48,637 bases of DNA. Origin: DASVWZ01 sp036392935 (GTDB taxonomy: Bacteria; Acidobacteriota; Terriglobia; Terriglobales; Acidobacteriaceae). How positions within the stretch are numbered: the stretch's first letter is position 1; the number at the start of each line of letters is the position of its first letter. The stretch covers positions 1-48,637 of the forward strand of contig DASVWZ010000169.1 of NCBI GenBank assembly GCA_036392935.1, written 5' to 3'. The position numbers were made by a program, and so were the translations under genes. A model generated the notes under the pieces. It made no database searches and had not been told where the DNA came from. It saw nothing but the letters and a program-made list of their open reading frames with translations. Shown here in pieces: positions 7,258 through 15,365 of this stretch.

Positions 7258-7962
7258 TTATTTGCCCGATACTTCAAACGCCAGGCCGGGTGTGCCCTGG
7301 AACGGCGCCCACTTCCCGTTACCGCGACAGAGCGATCCCTGGCAGCGAGCGGCATTGGGAGCAGGATCGATTTCATTGGTGTCGTCGACATCCCATACGG
7401 CTTGAATGTCCTCATCGTTGCCGTTGGTGGTCACGCTAACCCAGTATTGGACGTTGGCGGTGACCGGGATCCCGGTTTCGTCATACACGTGCGTGACGAT
7501 ACAGCAGGTGCCAGCGCCGGGAATATTTTGAACGGTCCAGGTGCGAAGCGCGGGGCCGGGAACTCCGTTGGCATCCTGGTTGAGATGCACCTGCACCTGA
7601 TTAGTGCCGGAGATGTAGCCCAAAGCCAATCCGATGCTGGTGACGGTGGCGTTTGCCGTAGGAGTGAAGGCTGCGCCGTCCCACCATTCAAAGCCGCCAG
7701 GAGAACCCGGTCCGGAGATGATCGATCCTTCGCAACACCAGTAAGTAGCCTTGGGATAGGCAGTGCCGATGTTGCTGAAGATGGCCACCGGGCTGGAGGC
7801 ATTCTTTTCGGCTGCGGCGGGCCGATCGCCCGAAGGATTATGGGGAACGATGGTTTTGCCATCGCGGAGGGTCGCGTTTTGTTGGGCGGCGGCCGAGGAT
7901 ACCAGGCTGGCCAGGGCCAGGATAAGGATTGCAACTACGAGGGTTTGGTTTGACTTTCTCAT
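7258..7962 (-). CDS. Exported hypothetical protein, six cysteines in pairs
   Basis: A 234-residue protein of unknown function. Residues 1-27 form a clear signal peptide ending ASLVSSAAA, so the mature protein is periplasmic or secreted. The mature part is beta-rich with cysteines as YWCCEG, GTCCIV and RCQGSLCRG, suggesting disulfides. The pattern of WWDGAAFTPTANATVTSIGLALG and VQVHLNQDANGVPGPALRTW looks like a jelly-roll or Ig-like surface domain, as in many secreted acidobacterial proteins. I chose the start at 7962 because the signal peptide begins there and AAGGAG lies upstream; the frame continues to 8139 without good reason. A strong terminator follows, so it is probably a single-gene unit. 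Confidence 0.7.
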   Translation of the reverse strand: MRKSNQTLVVAILILALASLVSSAAAQQNATLRDGKTIVPHNPSGDRPAAAEKNASSPVAIFSNIGTAYPKATYWCCEGSIISGPGSPGGFEWWDGAAFTPTANATVTSIGLALGYISGTNQVQVHLNQDANGVPGPALRTWTVQNIPGAGTCCIVTHVYDETGIPVTANVQYWVSVTTNGNDEDIQAVWDVDDTNEIDPAPNAARCQGSLCRGNGKWAPFQGTPGLAFEVSGK

Positions 7963-8128
7963 ACTTATTCTTTCTCCTTGGGATCGCCGGCACTGCCCTA
8001 GCAGCCGGCAGTTTCGAAGTATATCCGATGGGCGAGATGGCGTGCTTTTTGGCAGCCCGGCGGGGATTTTTGGGCTCCGATCCGGTACCGAGGCCCGGTT
8101 TACGGGTACGGTTTGCGGGTAAGATAAA

Positions 8129-8875
8129 ATGGTTAACATGGCTCAGGCAGCATCAGCGGTTACACGACGGCCGGCAGACGTGGTGCGACAGACGCCCGTG
8201 ACGCAGGCACCCAACGGTATTTGCTATGCCGTGGCGGGTGAGGTGTCGGTTTCATCAAAAGACATTGAGAGGATGGTAGCTGCGGTCCCGGATGTGGCTG
8301 CATCGGCACTGCGGCGAAAGGCCTATTACTTCGTTCCGCTCACCGTGAACCAGGATGACGACACGGTGATCGCTGACCGCTACGATGTGACCTTGAGCGA
8401 CAACGCGGTATGCCATCGCAATCTTGAGATTGGCGATTCGCAGTACGTATTTATTTCGACGCGGCTGATGGACGACAAGTTTTCGGTGGCGTTTGAGTTT
8501 TTTATCAATGTGGGCCACGCGATTGTCGAAGCCACGGGCGTGTCGCAGGCATTTGCCGATTTGGTATGGAAGCAGGTGGAAGGAAACGCGCGGGGGGAGA
8601 CCTCGCTGGATGCGTGGGAGTCGCGCAAAGGGGCAACATCTTCGGGCGGCGATGCGGAGAAATTCAAGAACGATTATTTTGCGGCCGCGTTTTCGGATGC
8701 GATTTCGATTTATCTGTTGTCACTCTTTATCGACGTGGATTATTACGATCTGCGGGAGCGGGATTATCCGCTGCTGGCGCCGGGGCCACTGGCGGAGCGA
8801 CTGCGAAAAGTGGCGGAACTCTTTCCGGCTAATCCAGGGTATGAGTTTGCAGTTTATTACAAGCGCAGAGGGTGA
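8129..8875 (+). CDS. Conserved-looking protein of unknown function
   Basis: A 248-residue protein without a signal peptide or membrane segment. I do not recognise the family. It is acidic and aromatic-rich, with segments such as AYYFVPLTVNQDDDTVIADRYDV, FEFFINVGHAIVEATGVSQAF and FIDVDYYDLRERDYPLLAPGPLAERL, and it reads as a folded globular protein. Codon use resembles the neighbours. The ATG at 8129 has no strong ribosome site; a second ATG lies three codons on. It stands 92 bp before the metallopeptidase gene on the same strand and may be co-transcribed with it. Confidence 0.6.
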   Translation: MVNMAQAASAVTRRPADVVRQTPVTQAPNGICYAVAGEVSVSSKDIERMVAAVPDVAASALRRKAYYFVPLTVNQDDDTVIADRYDVTLSDNAVCHRNLEIGDSQYVFISTRLMDDKFSVAFEFFINVGHAIVEATGVSQAFADLVWKQVEGNARGETSLDAWESRKGATSSGGDAEKFKNDYFAAAFSDAISIYLLSLFIDVDYYDLRERDYPLLAPGPLAERLRKVAELFPANPGYEFAVYYKRRG

Positions 8876-8966
8876 GAGCAACCAGCGTTTGGTCAGGGTT
8901 CGTGATTTAGGGTTCGGGTGGTTACGCAGCGGAAGATTGGGAGATCTTACCGACTGCTTTATTTCC

Positions 8967-9953
8967 ATGAAGAAGCGTTCGCTACTGGTGCTCGCGGTTG
9001 TCGCGACAGCGGGATTGGCGTCTGCGCGTGAAGATGCCTGGCTCCAGGCCACGAGCCCGCATTTTACGGTCATCACGAACGGAAACGAGAGACAGGCGCG
9101 GCATGTGGCGGGGCAGTTTGAGCGCATGCGGACGGTGTTCCATGCGCGTTTTCCGGAAGTTGAGATCGATCCAGTCGCGCCGATCGTAGTCATTGCAGTG
9201 AGAGACCAGTCCGACATGCGAGCGATAGAGCCGGAGGCCTACCTGGCGAAGGGCTCGCTTGAGCTTGGAGGACTTTTTCTCCGCGCGCCGGACAAGAATT
9301 ACGTCCTGATGCGCCTGGATGCGACTGGGGATTATCCGTTCCAGATTATTTATCATGAATACACCCATCTGATTCTCGGTAAAGGCGGGGAGTGGCTGCC
9401 GCTGTGGCTGAACGAGGGCACTGCGCAGTTTTACGAGACGACGGTCATTCACGACAAAGACGTGGTGATGGGGGATCCGTTGCCGCAAGCTCGCGATGTA
9501 CTGCGCCATGACCGCTCGCTTCCGCTGCAGACACTGCTCGCTGTCGACCACAACTCACCTTATTACCATCGAGAGGATAAGGGTTCGATCTTTTACGCCG
9601 AATCGTGGGCGCTCACGCATTATCTGATCAACATGGACTGGCAGCAGCACACGCACCGAATTTCCGACTATCTCGACTTGGTGATGCAGAAGGTTGATTC
9701 GGTTACGGCGGCGACGCGCGCTTTTGGCGACCTTAACCAGTTACAGAAGCGATTGACCGAATATATTGGCCAGCCCGCGCTTTATCACTTCACCATGCCG
9801 ATCGCCAACGGAATCGATGAGGCGACGTTCAAGGTTCAGCCGCTACCCCGCGCCGCAGGCGGACGCGTATCGCGCGGATTTTCTGGCCTACAACGGACGA
9901 GAGAGGGATGCGCGGGCATTGCTCGATCAGGTGATGAAAGATGCTCCGAGTAA
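8967..9953 (+). CDS. Exported gluzincin-type metallopeptidase domain, 5' part of a frameshifted gene
   Basis: Signal peptide MKKRSLLVLAVVATAGLASA, then a peptidase-MA/DUF1570-like domain. The zinc motif is IIYHEYTHLIL with His130, Glu131 and His134, and Glu150 in LWLNEGTAQFYE is the probable third ligand, giving the HEXXH...E gluzincin pattern. Homology stops at about 9849 (FKVQPLP). After that the frame continues with unlikely low-complexity residues to a stop at 9953, while the TPR half carries on in the next frame (see 9766-10854). The intact protein would be about 628 residues. The frame is also open upstream to 8493, but that part is a shadow of the preceding gene. The start ATG has no strong ribosome site. 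Confidence 0.75.
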   Translation: MKKRSLLVLAVVATAGLASAREDAWLQATSPHFTVITNGNERQARHVAGQFERMRTVFHARFPEVEIDPVAPIVVIAVRDQSDMRAIEPEAYLAKGSLELGGLFLRAPDKNYVLMRLDATGDYPFQIIYHEYTHLILGKGGEWLPLWLNEGTAQFYETTVIHDKDVVMGDPLPQARDVLRHDRSLPLQTLLAVDHNSPYYHREDKGSIFYAESWALTHYLINMDWQQHTHRISDYLDLVMQKVDSVTAATRAFGDLNQLQKRLTEYIGQPALYHFTMPIANGIDEATFKVQPLPRAAGGRVSRGFSGLQRTREGCAGIARSGDERCSE

Positions 9954-10854
9954 TGCGCTGGCCCGCGAGACCATGGGGTATATCGCCTTCAAGCAAGGAC
10001 AGGTGGACGAAGCGCGGAAGTGGTACGGCGAGGCGGTAAAGCTCGATTCGCAGAGTTATCTGGCCCATTATTATTTTGCGGCGATGGCAATGAACGGGGG
10101 GGTGATGTCGCCGGACACAGAGAAGCAGGTCGAGGCAAGTTTAAAGGCTGCGATCAAGCTAAATCCGGCGTTTGCTCCACCATACGATCGGCTGGCAGTT
10201 TTTTATGGCATGCGGCGGGAGAACCTTGATGACGCGCACATGCTGAATTTGCAGGCGGTGCAGCTGGATCCGACGAATGTGGGTTATCGAATTAATACTG
10301 CCAGCGTCTTGCTTTATGCGGAACGGTACAACGACGCTTTGGCAGTGCTGCAGAATGCGCTGAAAATGCCGGCCAATCCGGCGGAGATCGCTACAATTCA
10401 AAACGAGATCGACAACATCCAGCAGGTGATGGAATCGCGAAAAGAAGCGGAAGAGCGGAATGAGCAGATCAAGCGAGAGATGAAGACGGAACTTTCGGCC
10501 AACCCAGTGGCAGAAACGGAGGCGTCGCAGACTGTGGATGATTCCGCTCCTGCGCCGGCCTTGAAGCGGCGGGATAATCTGCAGGGACCGCGTATCTCTG
10601 AGCGCGGAACAATCAAGCATGTGCAATGCTCGTATCCAGCGAACATGGATTTTGTATTCGATACTGGCGGACATGCGATCGCGTTACATTCTTCGAATTA
10701 TTACAAGATTTCTTTCAGCGCACTGAATTTCACTCCCAGCTCAGACCTTAATCCGTGCTCGGATTTAGAGGGGATGAGGGCGCGGGTTGAGTATGTGGCT
10801 CCGTCGGGCGATGCGAAGGCCGGCGGGGTTATAGCGATTGAGATGATGAAGTAG
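9766..10854 (+). pseudogene. TPR-containing 3' part of the frameshifted metallopeptidase gene
   Basis: From about 9850 this frame continues the peptidase at 8967. It reads PQADAYRADFLAYNGRERDA, then tetratricopeptide-like repeats (ALARETMGYIAFKQGQVDEARKWYGEAVKLD; AERYNDALAVLQNALKMP), a charged coiled coil (ESRKEAEERNEQIKREMK) and a C-terminal beta domain. The 28 residues before 9850 are in the wrong frame and are not part of the homologous sequence. Removing one C from the C4 run at 9846-9849 restores a single frame. No independent start with a ribosome site is evident, so this half is probably not expressed alone. It may be a real mutation, an assembly error or, less likely, a +1 slip at CCC-C. 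Confidence 0.7.
9846..9849 (+). other. Probable single-base insertion (C4 run) causing the frameshift
   Basis: The sequence CTACCCCGCG marks where the peptidase frame (VQPLP) hands over to the TPR frame (APQADAY). Dropping one C joins them seamlessly. Confidence 0.7.
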
Positions 10855-10898
10855 AGCCCTCGCAATTCCTTCATTAGAAACCTTACAATCATCCATCC

Positions 10899-11858
10899 AT
10901 GAAGGTTGCCGTCCGATCATTCGCAAAGATCAATCTAGGTCTACGCATAGGCGCGCTGCGGGCGGATGGGTATCACGAACTGCGGACGGCGTATCAGACA
11001 GTCGGGCTGCATGACGTGATTAGGGTGGAACTCAAGCGCGGATCGGGGATTGAAATTCGCTGTGATGATCCGCGCGTACCGAAAGATGAATCGAATACGT
11101 GTTATCGGATTGCAGAACTGGCCTTGGCGGCTCTGAAGGTTCGCGGCCGGGTTGTCGTCGAGATTGAAAAACGCTTGCCGGTGCAAGGAGGGTTGGGCGG
11201 GGCGTCGGGAAACGCGGTTTCGGCGCTGTTAGCTGTCGAACGTGCGGCGAAAAAAATTCTGCCCGACGAAGAGCGACTGAGGCTTGCGGCGGAAGTTGGA
11301 TCTGATTTGCCGTTGTTCCTGGTTGGGGGAACGGTTCTTGGGGTGGGCCGGGGCGAGGAAGTTTATCCTCTGCCGGATTTACCGAGCATGGCTTGCGTGA
11401 TCGCGACGCCGGAAATCGGGATTTCGACTCCTAAGGCATTCGCGGACTGGGATCGCGCAAAATTGACGGACGCTGACACGTCCGATAGAATGGTTAGGTT
11501 CGGTCGCGCGATTTCGGCGTGGCTGAGCGAGTTGCAACGGTTTCACTCCGGTGTCCCTGCAAGTGGCAGGGGCCGGGCCGAGACACCGCTTCTCGACCTT
11601 GTCCGTACCGGGATCGAAAACGACTTTGAAAAGGTCGTCTTTCCTCAGTATCCCGAACTAAGCATGGTCAAGAGCGCGCTCGAACGGACAGGGGCACTTT
11701 ATGCTTCACTGTCAGGGTCGGGATCGGCGACGTACGGACTGTTCAGGGATACGAAAGCGGCCCGGGATGCTGCGGAAAAGCTGAGAAAGTCTGGCATTCC
11801 GGCGGTGGCAACGGCGACCCTAGCACGGTCACAGTATTGGAAGCGGATTTTTGGGTGA
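10899..11858 (+). CDS. ispE: 4-diphosphocytidyl-2-C-methyl-D-erythritol kinase (IspE)
   Basis: GHMP kinase of the MEP isoprenoid pathway; it phosphorylates CDP-methylerythritol at the 2-hydroxyl using ATP. The N-terminal FAKINLGLRIGALRADGYHEL carries the substrate-binding lysine, asparagine and histidine region. The ATP loop is LPVQGGLGGASGNA (usual form PxGxGLGGGSSDA), followed by VGSDLPLFLVGGT and the C-terminal YASLSGSGSATYGLF glycine motif. At 319 residues it is about 30 longer than most family members. Part of the excess is a palindromic segment (11549-11588) encoding GVPASGRGRAET. It heads the housekeeping block with tRNA-Gln, prs, rplY and pth. Confidence 0.94.
   Translation: MKVAVRSFAKINLGLRIGALRADGYHELRTAYQTVGLHDVIRVELKRGSGIEIRCDDPRVPKDESNTCYRIAELALAALKVRGRVVVEIEKRLPVQGGLGGASGNAVSALLAVERAAKKILPDEERLRLAAEVGSDLPLFLVGGTVLGVGRGEEVYPLPDLPSMACVIATPEIGISTPKAFADWDRAKLTDADTSDRMVRFGRAISAWLSELQRFHSGVPASGRGRAETPLLDLVRTGIENDFEKVVFPQYPELSMVKSALERTGALYASLSGSGSATYGLFRDTKAARDAAEKLRKSGIPAVATATLARSQYWKRIFG
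11549..11588. repeat. Nested palindrome within the ispE coding region
   Basis: CGGTGTC (11549-11555) pairs with GACACCG (11582-11588). Inside it CCCTGC (11555-11560) pairs with GCAGGG (11566-11571). The segment keeps the reading frame and lies in a variable part of IspE between the LSELQRF and LLDLVRTGIENDF segments, so it looks like an in-frame insertion of a palindromic element. Confidence 0.5.
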
Positions 11859-11867
11859 TTCCAGATC

Positions 11868-11932
11868 GCAGATTTTCGATTGCAGAATAGGGTTCGCTTT
11901 TCGATCTGAAATCTGAAATCATAAATCTGCAA
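11868..11932. repeat. AT-richer stretch with ATCTGAAATC-type short repeats
   Basis: Between ispE and tRNA-Gln the sequence repeats short units such as CAGATTTTCGATTGCAGA and ATCTGAAATCTGAAATC, giving overlapping direct and inverted copies of CAGAT/ATCTG. It is AT-rich compared with its surroundings. No promoter with both boxes is obvious. Confidence 0.4.
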
Positions 11933-11939
11933 CCCTGCT

Positions 11940-12013
11940 TGGGCCGTCGACTAATGGTAGGTCAAGTGCCTTTGGAGCACTTTGTCTAGGTTCGAATCCT
12001 AGCGGCCCAGCCA
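11940..12013 (+). tRNA. tRNA-Gln (anticodon TTG), CCA encoded
   Basis: A full cloverleaf is visible. The acceptor stem is TGGGCCG (11940-11946) with CGGCCCA (12003-12009), discriminator G and encoded CCA at 12011-12013. The D arm is GAC...GTC, the anticodon arm AGTGC-CTTTGGA-GCACT with TTG at 11972-11974, and the T arm CTAGG-TTCGAAT-CCTAG. TTG reads CAA, hence glutamine. It sits between ispE and prs, a common arrangement in several bacterial phyla. Confidence 0.97.
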
Positions 12014-12021
12014 AAAAGCTG

Positions 12022-12096
12022 TCAGCTATCAGCCGTCGGCTCTCAGCTTGTGCGTAGTGTTGGAAACCAGACTGACAGCCAAAGGCTGACAGCTAA
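12022..12096. repeat. Inverted pair of a 25-nt repeat between tRNA-Gln and prs
   Basis: TCAGCTATCAGCCGTCGGC(TCTCAG) at 12022-12046 is matched in inverted orientation at 12072-12096 with 21 of 25 positions complementary. A transcript reading from the tRNA into prs could fold this into a long hairpin just before the prs start codon at 12107. Confidence 0.6.
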
Positions 12097-12106
12097 GAGC
12101 TAACCC

Positions 12107-13132
12107 ATGGCAACTCTTGCAACAGCGGCGGAAAAAAAGACGCCGACGAGCCCCGAAGAGAAACTCGAGCGCAAGCCACAGCGCGCACGGGTGGACGACA
12201 AGTTCAAGATTTTCTCTGGCACGGCTAACGCACCCTTGGCCGACGAGATTTGCGCGTTTCTCGGCATGACGCGCGGGCAGGCCCAGGTGACGCGCTTCAG
12301 CGACGGCGAAGCGTATGTGCAACTGCAGGAGAATGTGCGCGGCGCGGATGTTTTTGTGGTGCAACCCACCTGCAACCCGGTGGATTCGCACCTGATGGAG
12401 TTGCTATTGATGATCGACGCCTTGAAGCGGGCGTCGGCGCGGCGGATTACGGCGGTGATTCCGTATTTCGGGTATGCGCGGCAGGACCGGAAAGACAAGC
12501 CTCGAGCGCCGATTTCTTCGAAGCTGGTGGCGGATCTGCTGACGACGGCGGGCGCGCAGCGGGCGTTGATTGTGGATTTGCACGCGCCGCAGTTGCAAGG
12601 ATTTTTCAACATTCCGGTGGACCATCTGTTCGCTTCGCCGGTGCTCGTGGATTATTTCAGGAAGCTGAGTTTGCCGAACCTGACGGTGGTTTCGCCCGAT
12701 GCCGGAGGCGTGGAGCGAGCGAGATTTTTCGCGAAGAAGATGGACGCAGCACTGGCGATCGTCGATAAACGCCGGGTGGAAATGAACGTTGCAGAGATCA
12801 TGAATGTTATCGGCGATGTGAACGGACGGACTTGTTTGTTGATCGACGACTTGATCGATACGGCGGGCACGCTGGTCAAGACGGCGTCGGCTTTGATGGA
12901 AAATGGCGCGTCGGAGATTTATGCCTGCGCGTCGCATCCGGTGTTGTCGGGGCCGGCGGTTAAGAACCTGCACGATTCGGTAATCAAGCAGGTGGTGGTG
13001 ACGAATACGATTCCGCTGAATGCAGCGGCGGCGCAGGAGCCGAAGATCAAGGTGCTTTCGATTGCCGGGCTGATCGGCCGTGCGATCCAGGCGAACCACG
13101 AAGAGACTTCAGTAAGCAAACTGTTTTTGTAG
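12107..13132 (+). CDS. prs: Ribose-phosphate pyrophosphokinase (PRPP synthetase)
   Basis: Makes PRPP from ribose-5-phosphate and ATP for nucleotide, histidine and tryptophan synthesis. Diagnostic motifs are FSDGEAYVQLQENVRGADVFVVQ, the ATP loop PYFGYARQDRKDKPR, VDLHAPQLQGFFNIPVDHL and the PRPP loop DDLIDTAGT. At 341 residues it exceeds the usual 310-320 because of a charged, low-complexity N-terminal extension of about 30 residues (ATAAEKKTPTSPEEKLERKPQRAR) before FKIFSG. No internal ATG lies between, so the extension is probably real. The ribosome site at 12107 is weak, and a hairpin-forming repeat pair lies just upstream. rplY follows after 15 bp. Confidence 0.96.
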   Translation: MATLATAAEKKTPTSPEEKLERKPQRARVDDKFKIFSGTANAPLADEICAFLGMTRGQAQVTRFSDGEAYVQLQENVRGADVFVVQPTCNPVDSHLMELLLMIDALKRASARRITAVIPYFGYARQDRKDKPRAPISSKLVADLLTTAGAQRALIVDLHAPQLQGFFNIPVDHLFASPVLVDYFRKLSLPNLTVVSPDAGGVERARFFAKKMDAALAIVDKRRVEMNVAEIMNVIGDVNGRTCLLIDDLIDTAGTLVKTASALMENGASEIYACASHPVLSGPAVKNLHDSVIKQVVVTNTIPLNAAAAQEPKIKVLSIAGLIGRAIQANHEETSVSKLFL

Positions 13133-13147
13133 ATAGGAATAAAGTTT

Positions 13148-13873
13148 ATGGCGACAGCAACGGAAACAAACATTTTAGAAGCGACCCCGCGAACCGTGGG
13201 AACAAAGAATGACGCGCGACGGGTACGCAAACAGGGCAAAGTTCCGGGCATTCTCTATGGTGCAGGCGAGAGTGCAATCTCAGTGAGTCTGGATCCGCGG
13301 CAGATTTCACGCATTCTGCATTCGCAGACCGGCCACAATACGATTTTTGATCTGACCCTCGACGGCGGCAAAAGCAGCAAAGCCATGATTGTCGATTGGC
13401 AATATGAGCCGATCAAAGGGGCTTTATTGCACATCGATCTCAAACGGATCGCGATGGACCAGAAGCTCCAAGTAAGCGTGCCCATCGTCCTGAAGGGCGA
13501 GGCCGAAGGCGTCAAGACAGACGGCGGCATTCTCGAGCAGATTTTGCGCGAGTTGGAGATTGAATGCCTTCCGGCGGACATTCCGGCATCGATTGAAGCA
13601 AATATCTCGCACTTGAAGTTCGGCATTGACTTGCGCGTTTCGGATTTGCCGCAGATCGACAAGGTGAAGTTTGTGACCGAACCGACTCAGTTGGTAGCTC
13701 ACGTGATCGCGATCAAGGAAGAGGTTGCGGCAACTCCTGAGGCTACCGCGGAAGCGGCGGCGGCGGGACCGGCTGAGCCTGAAGTCATTAAGAAGGGCAA
13801 GCAGGAGACTGAGGAAGCAGGCGCCGAGGGCGAGAAGCCGGCCGACAAGGCCGAAAAGAAGGAAAAGAAATAG
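13148..13873 (+). CDS. rplY: 50S ribosomal protein L25 (long CTC type)
   Basis: A 5S rRNA-binding protein of the large subunit. The N-terminal TPRTVGTKNDARRVRKQGKVPGILYG and the L25 beta-barrel (residues about 8-95) are followed by the TL5/CTC C-terminal beta domain (about 100-195) with LRELEIECLPADIPASIEANIS and FVTEPTQLVAHV. The tail is rich in alanine, glutamate and lysine, a common low-complexity end in this family. At 241 residues it is the long form. AGGA lies about ten bases before the ATG. It sits between prs and pth, the usual order in many bacteria. Confidence 0.95.
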   Translation: MATATETNILEATPRTVGTKNDARRVRKQGKVPGILYGAGESAISVSLDPRQISRILHSQTGHNTIFDLTLDGGKSSKAMIVDWQYEPIKGALLHIDLKRIAMDQKLQVSVPIVLKGEAEGVKTDGGILEQILRELEIECLPADIPASIEANISHLKFGIDLRVSDLPQIDKVKFVTEPTQLVAHVIAIKEEVAATPEATAEAAAAGPAEPEVIKKGKQETEEAGAEGEKPADKAEKKEKK

Positions 13874-13909
13874 TTGGGCCTTTGTGGCGAAAAGATTTAG
13901 CGAGTTGGC

Positions 13910-14488
13910 GTGAAGCTGATTGTGGGTCTCGGCAATCCGGGGATTGAATATCAGTTCACGCCACACAACCTGGGCTTTTTAGCGATCGACCGGTTGGGAG
14001 ACGATTTCGGCGTCGACGTGAACAATCGCCAATGCCGGGCACTGACGGCTAGATTCGAGGTTGGTTCAGAGACGGTTCTTCTGGCAAAGCCGGAGACTTT
14101 CATGAACCTGAGCGGTTTGTCGGTCAATGAGCTGGTTAAGAAGAATGACCTGGAGCCGGATGCGGACTTGGTCGTGATTCAGGACGAATTAGATTTTGCG
14201 TTCGGCACGGTGCGGGTACAGAAAAACCGCAGTTCGGCTGGGCACAACGGCATCGAGTCGATCATCGGGGCGCTGGGAACGCAAGATTTCTTGCGGATCC
14301 GGTTGGGTGTAGCGCACGCGGTGAGCGATGGCGTCAGTTATTTGCTTTCGCCAATGGGCAAAGCTCAATTGAAAATCGTCGACAAAATGCTGGATACGAC
14401 GGCGGAAGCAGTAAAGGTAATTTTGGCAGAAGGCTCGGCGGCAGCGATGAACCGATTCAATCGCAAGCCGGATGAAGTGAAGGAATAG
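13910..14488 (+). CDS. pth: Peptidyl-tRNA hydrolase
   Basis: Releases tRNA from stalled peptidyl-tRNAs in the cytoplasm. The 192-residue protein starts at GTG (KLIVGLGNPG) and shows LGNPGIEYQFTPHNLGF with the catalytic histidine, KPETFMNLSGLSV with the substrate-binding asparagine, and DELDFAFGTVRVQKNRSSAGHNGIESI with the second conserved histidine-asparagine pair. All signature positions are present. The ribosome site is weak. It lies 36 bp after rplY and 20 bp before rpsF, suggesting one transcription unit. Confidence 0.96.
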   Translation: MKLIVGLGNPGIEYQFTPHNLGFLAIDRLGDDFGVDVNNRQCRALTARFEVGSETVLLAKPETFMNLSGLSVNELVKKNDLEPDADLVVIQDELDFAFGTVRVQKNRSSAGHNGIESIIGALGTQDFLRIRLGVAHAVSDGVSYLLSPMGKAQLKIVDKMLDTTAEAVKVILAEGSAAAMNRFNRKPDEVKE

Positions 14489-14508
14489 CGGAAGATTTGG
14501 AGACAAGA

Positions 14509-14913
14509 ATGAATCGTACTTATGAACTGATGTTTATTGTTCGTCCGGATATGGTCGAAGAAGACCAGGAAAAGCTGCTTTCTACCCTGGAAGCCGCGGT
14601 CAAATCTTCGGGCGGACAAGTGAAGAACGTGGAAAAAATGGGTAAGCGGCGGCTGGCCTATACCGTCCGGAAGTTTAACGACGGCATTTATATGCTGCTC
14701 ACGGTCGAAGGCGCCGGCGGAATGGTGCACGAACTAGAACGCCGTCTGCGAGTTACCGAGCCCGTGATCAAGTTCCTGACGGTGCGGATCGACGAGGAAC
14801 AGAAGCGGGTGGAGAAGATCAAGGCGATCCGCGACGCCAAGCGCAAAGCGTCGGCACCGGCCACGCCGGCAACACCCGAGGCCACAACTGAAACGCCAGC
14901 CGTAACGGCATAG
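14509..14913 (+). CDS. rpsF: 30S ribosomal protein S6
   Basis: Binds S18 and central-domain 16S rRNA. MNRTYELMFIVRPDM, YTVRKFNDGIYMLLTVEG and ELERRLRVTEPVIKFLTVRIDE are characteristic. The protein has 134 residues, about 30 more than minimal S6, owing to an alanine/threonine/proline-rich tail. A TTG at 14497 in the same frame is open; I chose the ATG at 14509 because GGAG stands seven bases before it. It begins the rpsF-rpsR-rplI ribosomal cluster. Confidence 0.96.
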   Translation: MNRTYELMFIVRPDMVEEDQEKLLSTLEAAVKSSGGQVKNVEKMGKRRLAYTVRKFNDGIYMLLTVEGAGGMVHELERRLRVTEPVIKFLTVRIDEEQKRVEKIKAIRDAKRKASAPATPATPEATTETPAVTA

Positions 14914-14963
14914 CGCGGCTTTGGCGCAAACGAAGAACAACGAATTTCTTATTGAGGAGCATT

Positions 14964-15332
14964 ATGGCTGACGAAACAAGACCAACACCAAGCCCCGCTG
15001 CCGCCGAAGGCGCAACTGAGCGTACCGACCGTCCCGAACGCGGAGAGCGGCGTCCCCCTCGGCCTTACGGCCAAGGTGGACCAGGCGCCGGACGCGATGC
15101 CGGAGGCCGCAAGTTTTTCCGGCGCAAAAAGGTTTGCAAGTTCTGCACCGACAAAATCGATACGGTGAACTATAAAGACGTGCGGCTGCTGGCGCAGTTC
15201 GTGGCTGAGAGTGGCAAGATTGTTCCGCGGCGTCTGAGCGGAGTGTGTACGCCGCATCAACGGCGGCTGTCGAATGCCATCAAGCAGGCGCGAAATATCG
15301 CCTTGCTGCCATTTGCGGGGCGCGCGAGCTAG
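14964..15332 (+). CDS. rpsR: 30S ribosomal protein S18 (zinc-ligand type)
   Basis: Forms a heterodimer with S6 on the small subunit. The S18 core is FFRRKKVCKFCTDKIDTVNYKDVRLLAQFVAESGKIVPRRLSGVCTPHQRRLSNAIKQARNIALLPF. The CKFC plus GVCTPHQ cysteines and histidine form the probable zinc site of the C+ type. The protein has 122 residues because about 48 residues rich in proline, glycine, arginine and glutamate precede the core. The ATG at 14964 follows GAGGAG at normal spacing, so the extension is translated. It lies 50 bp after rpsF. Confidence 0.95.
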   Translation: MADETRPTPSPAAAEGATERTDRPERGERRPPRPYGQGGPGAGRDAGGRKFFRRKKVCKFCTDKIDTVNYKDVRLLAQFVAESGKIVPRRLSGVCTPHQRRLSNAIKQARNIALLPFAGRAS

Positions 15333-15365
15333 TGGCCTAGAAGGCCAAAAGGATTGGAGTCATAC

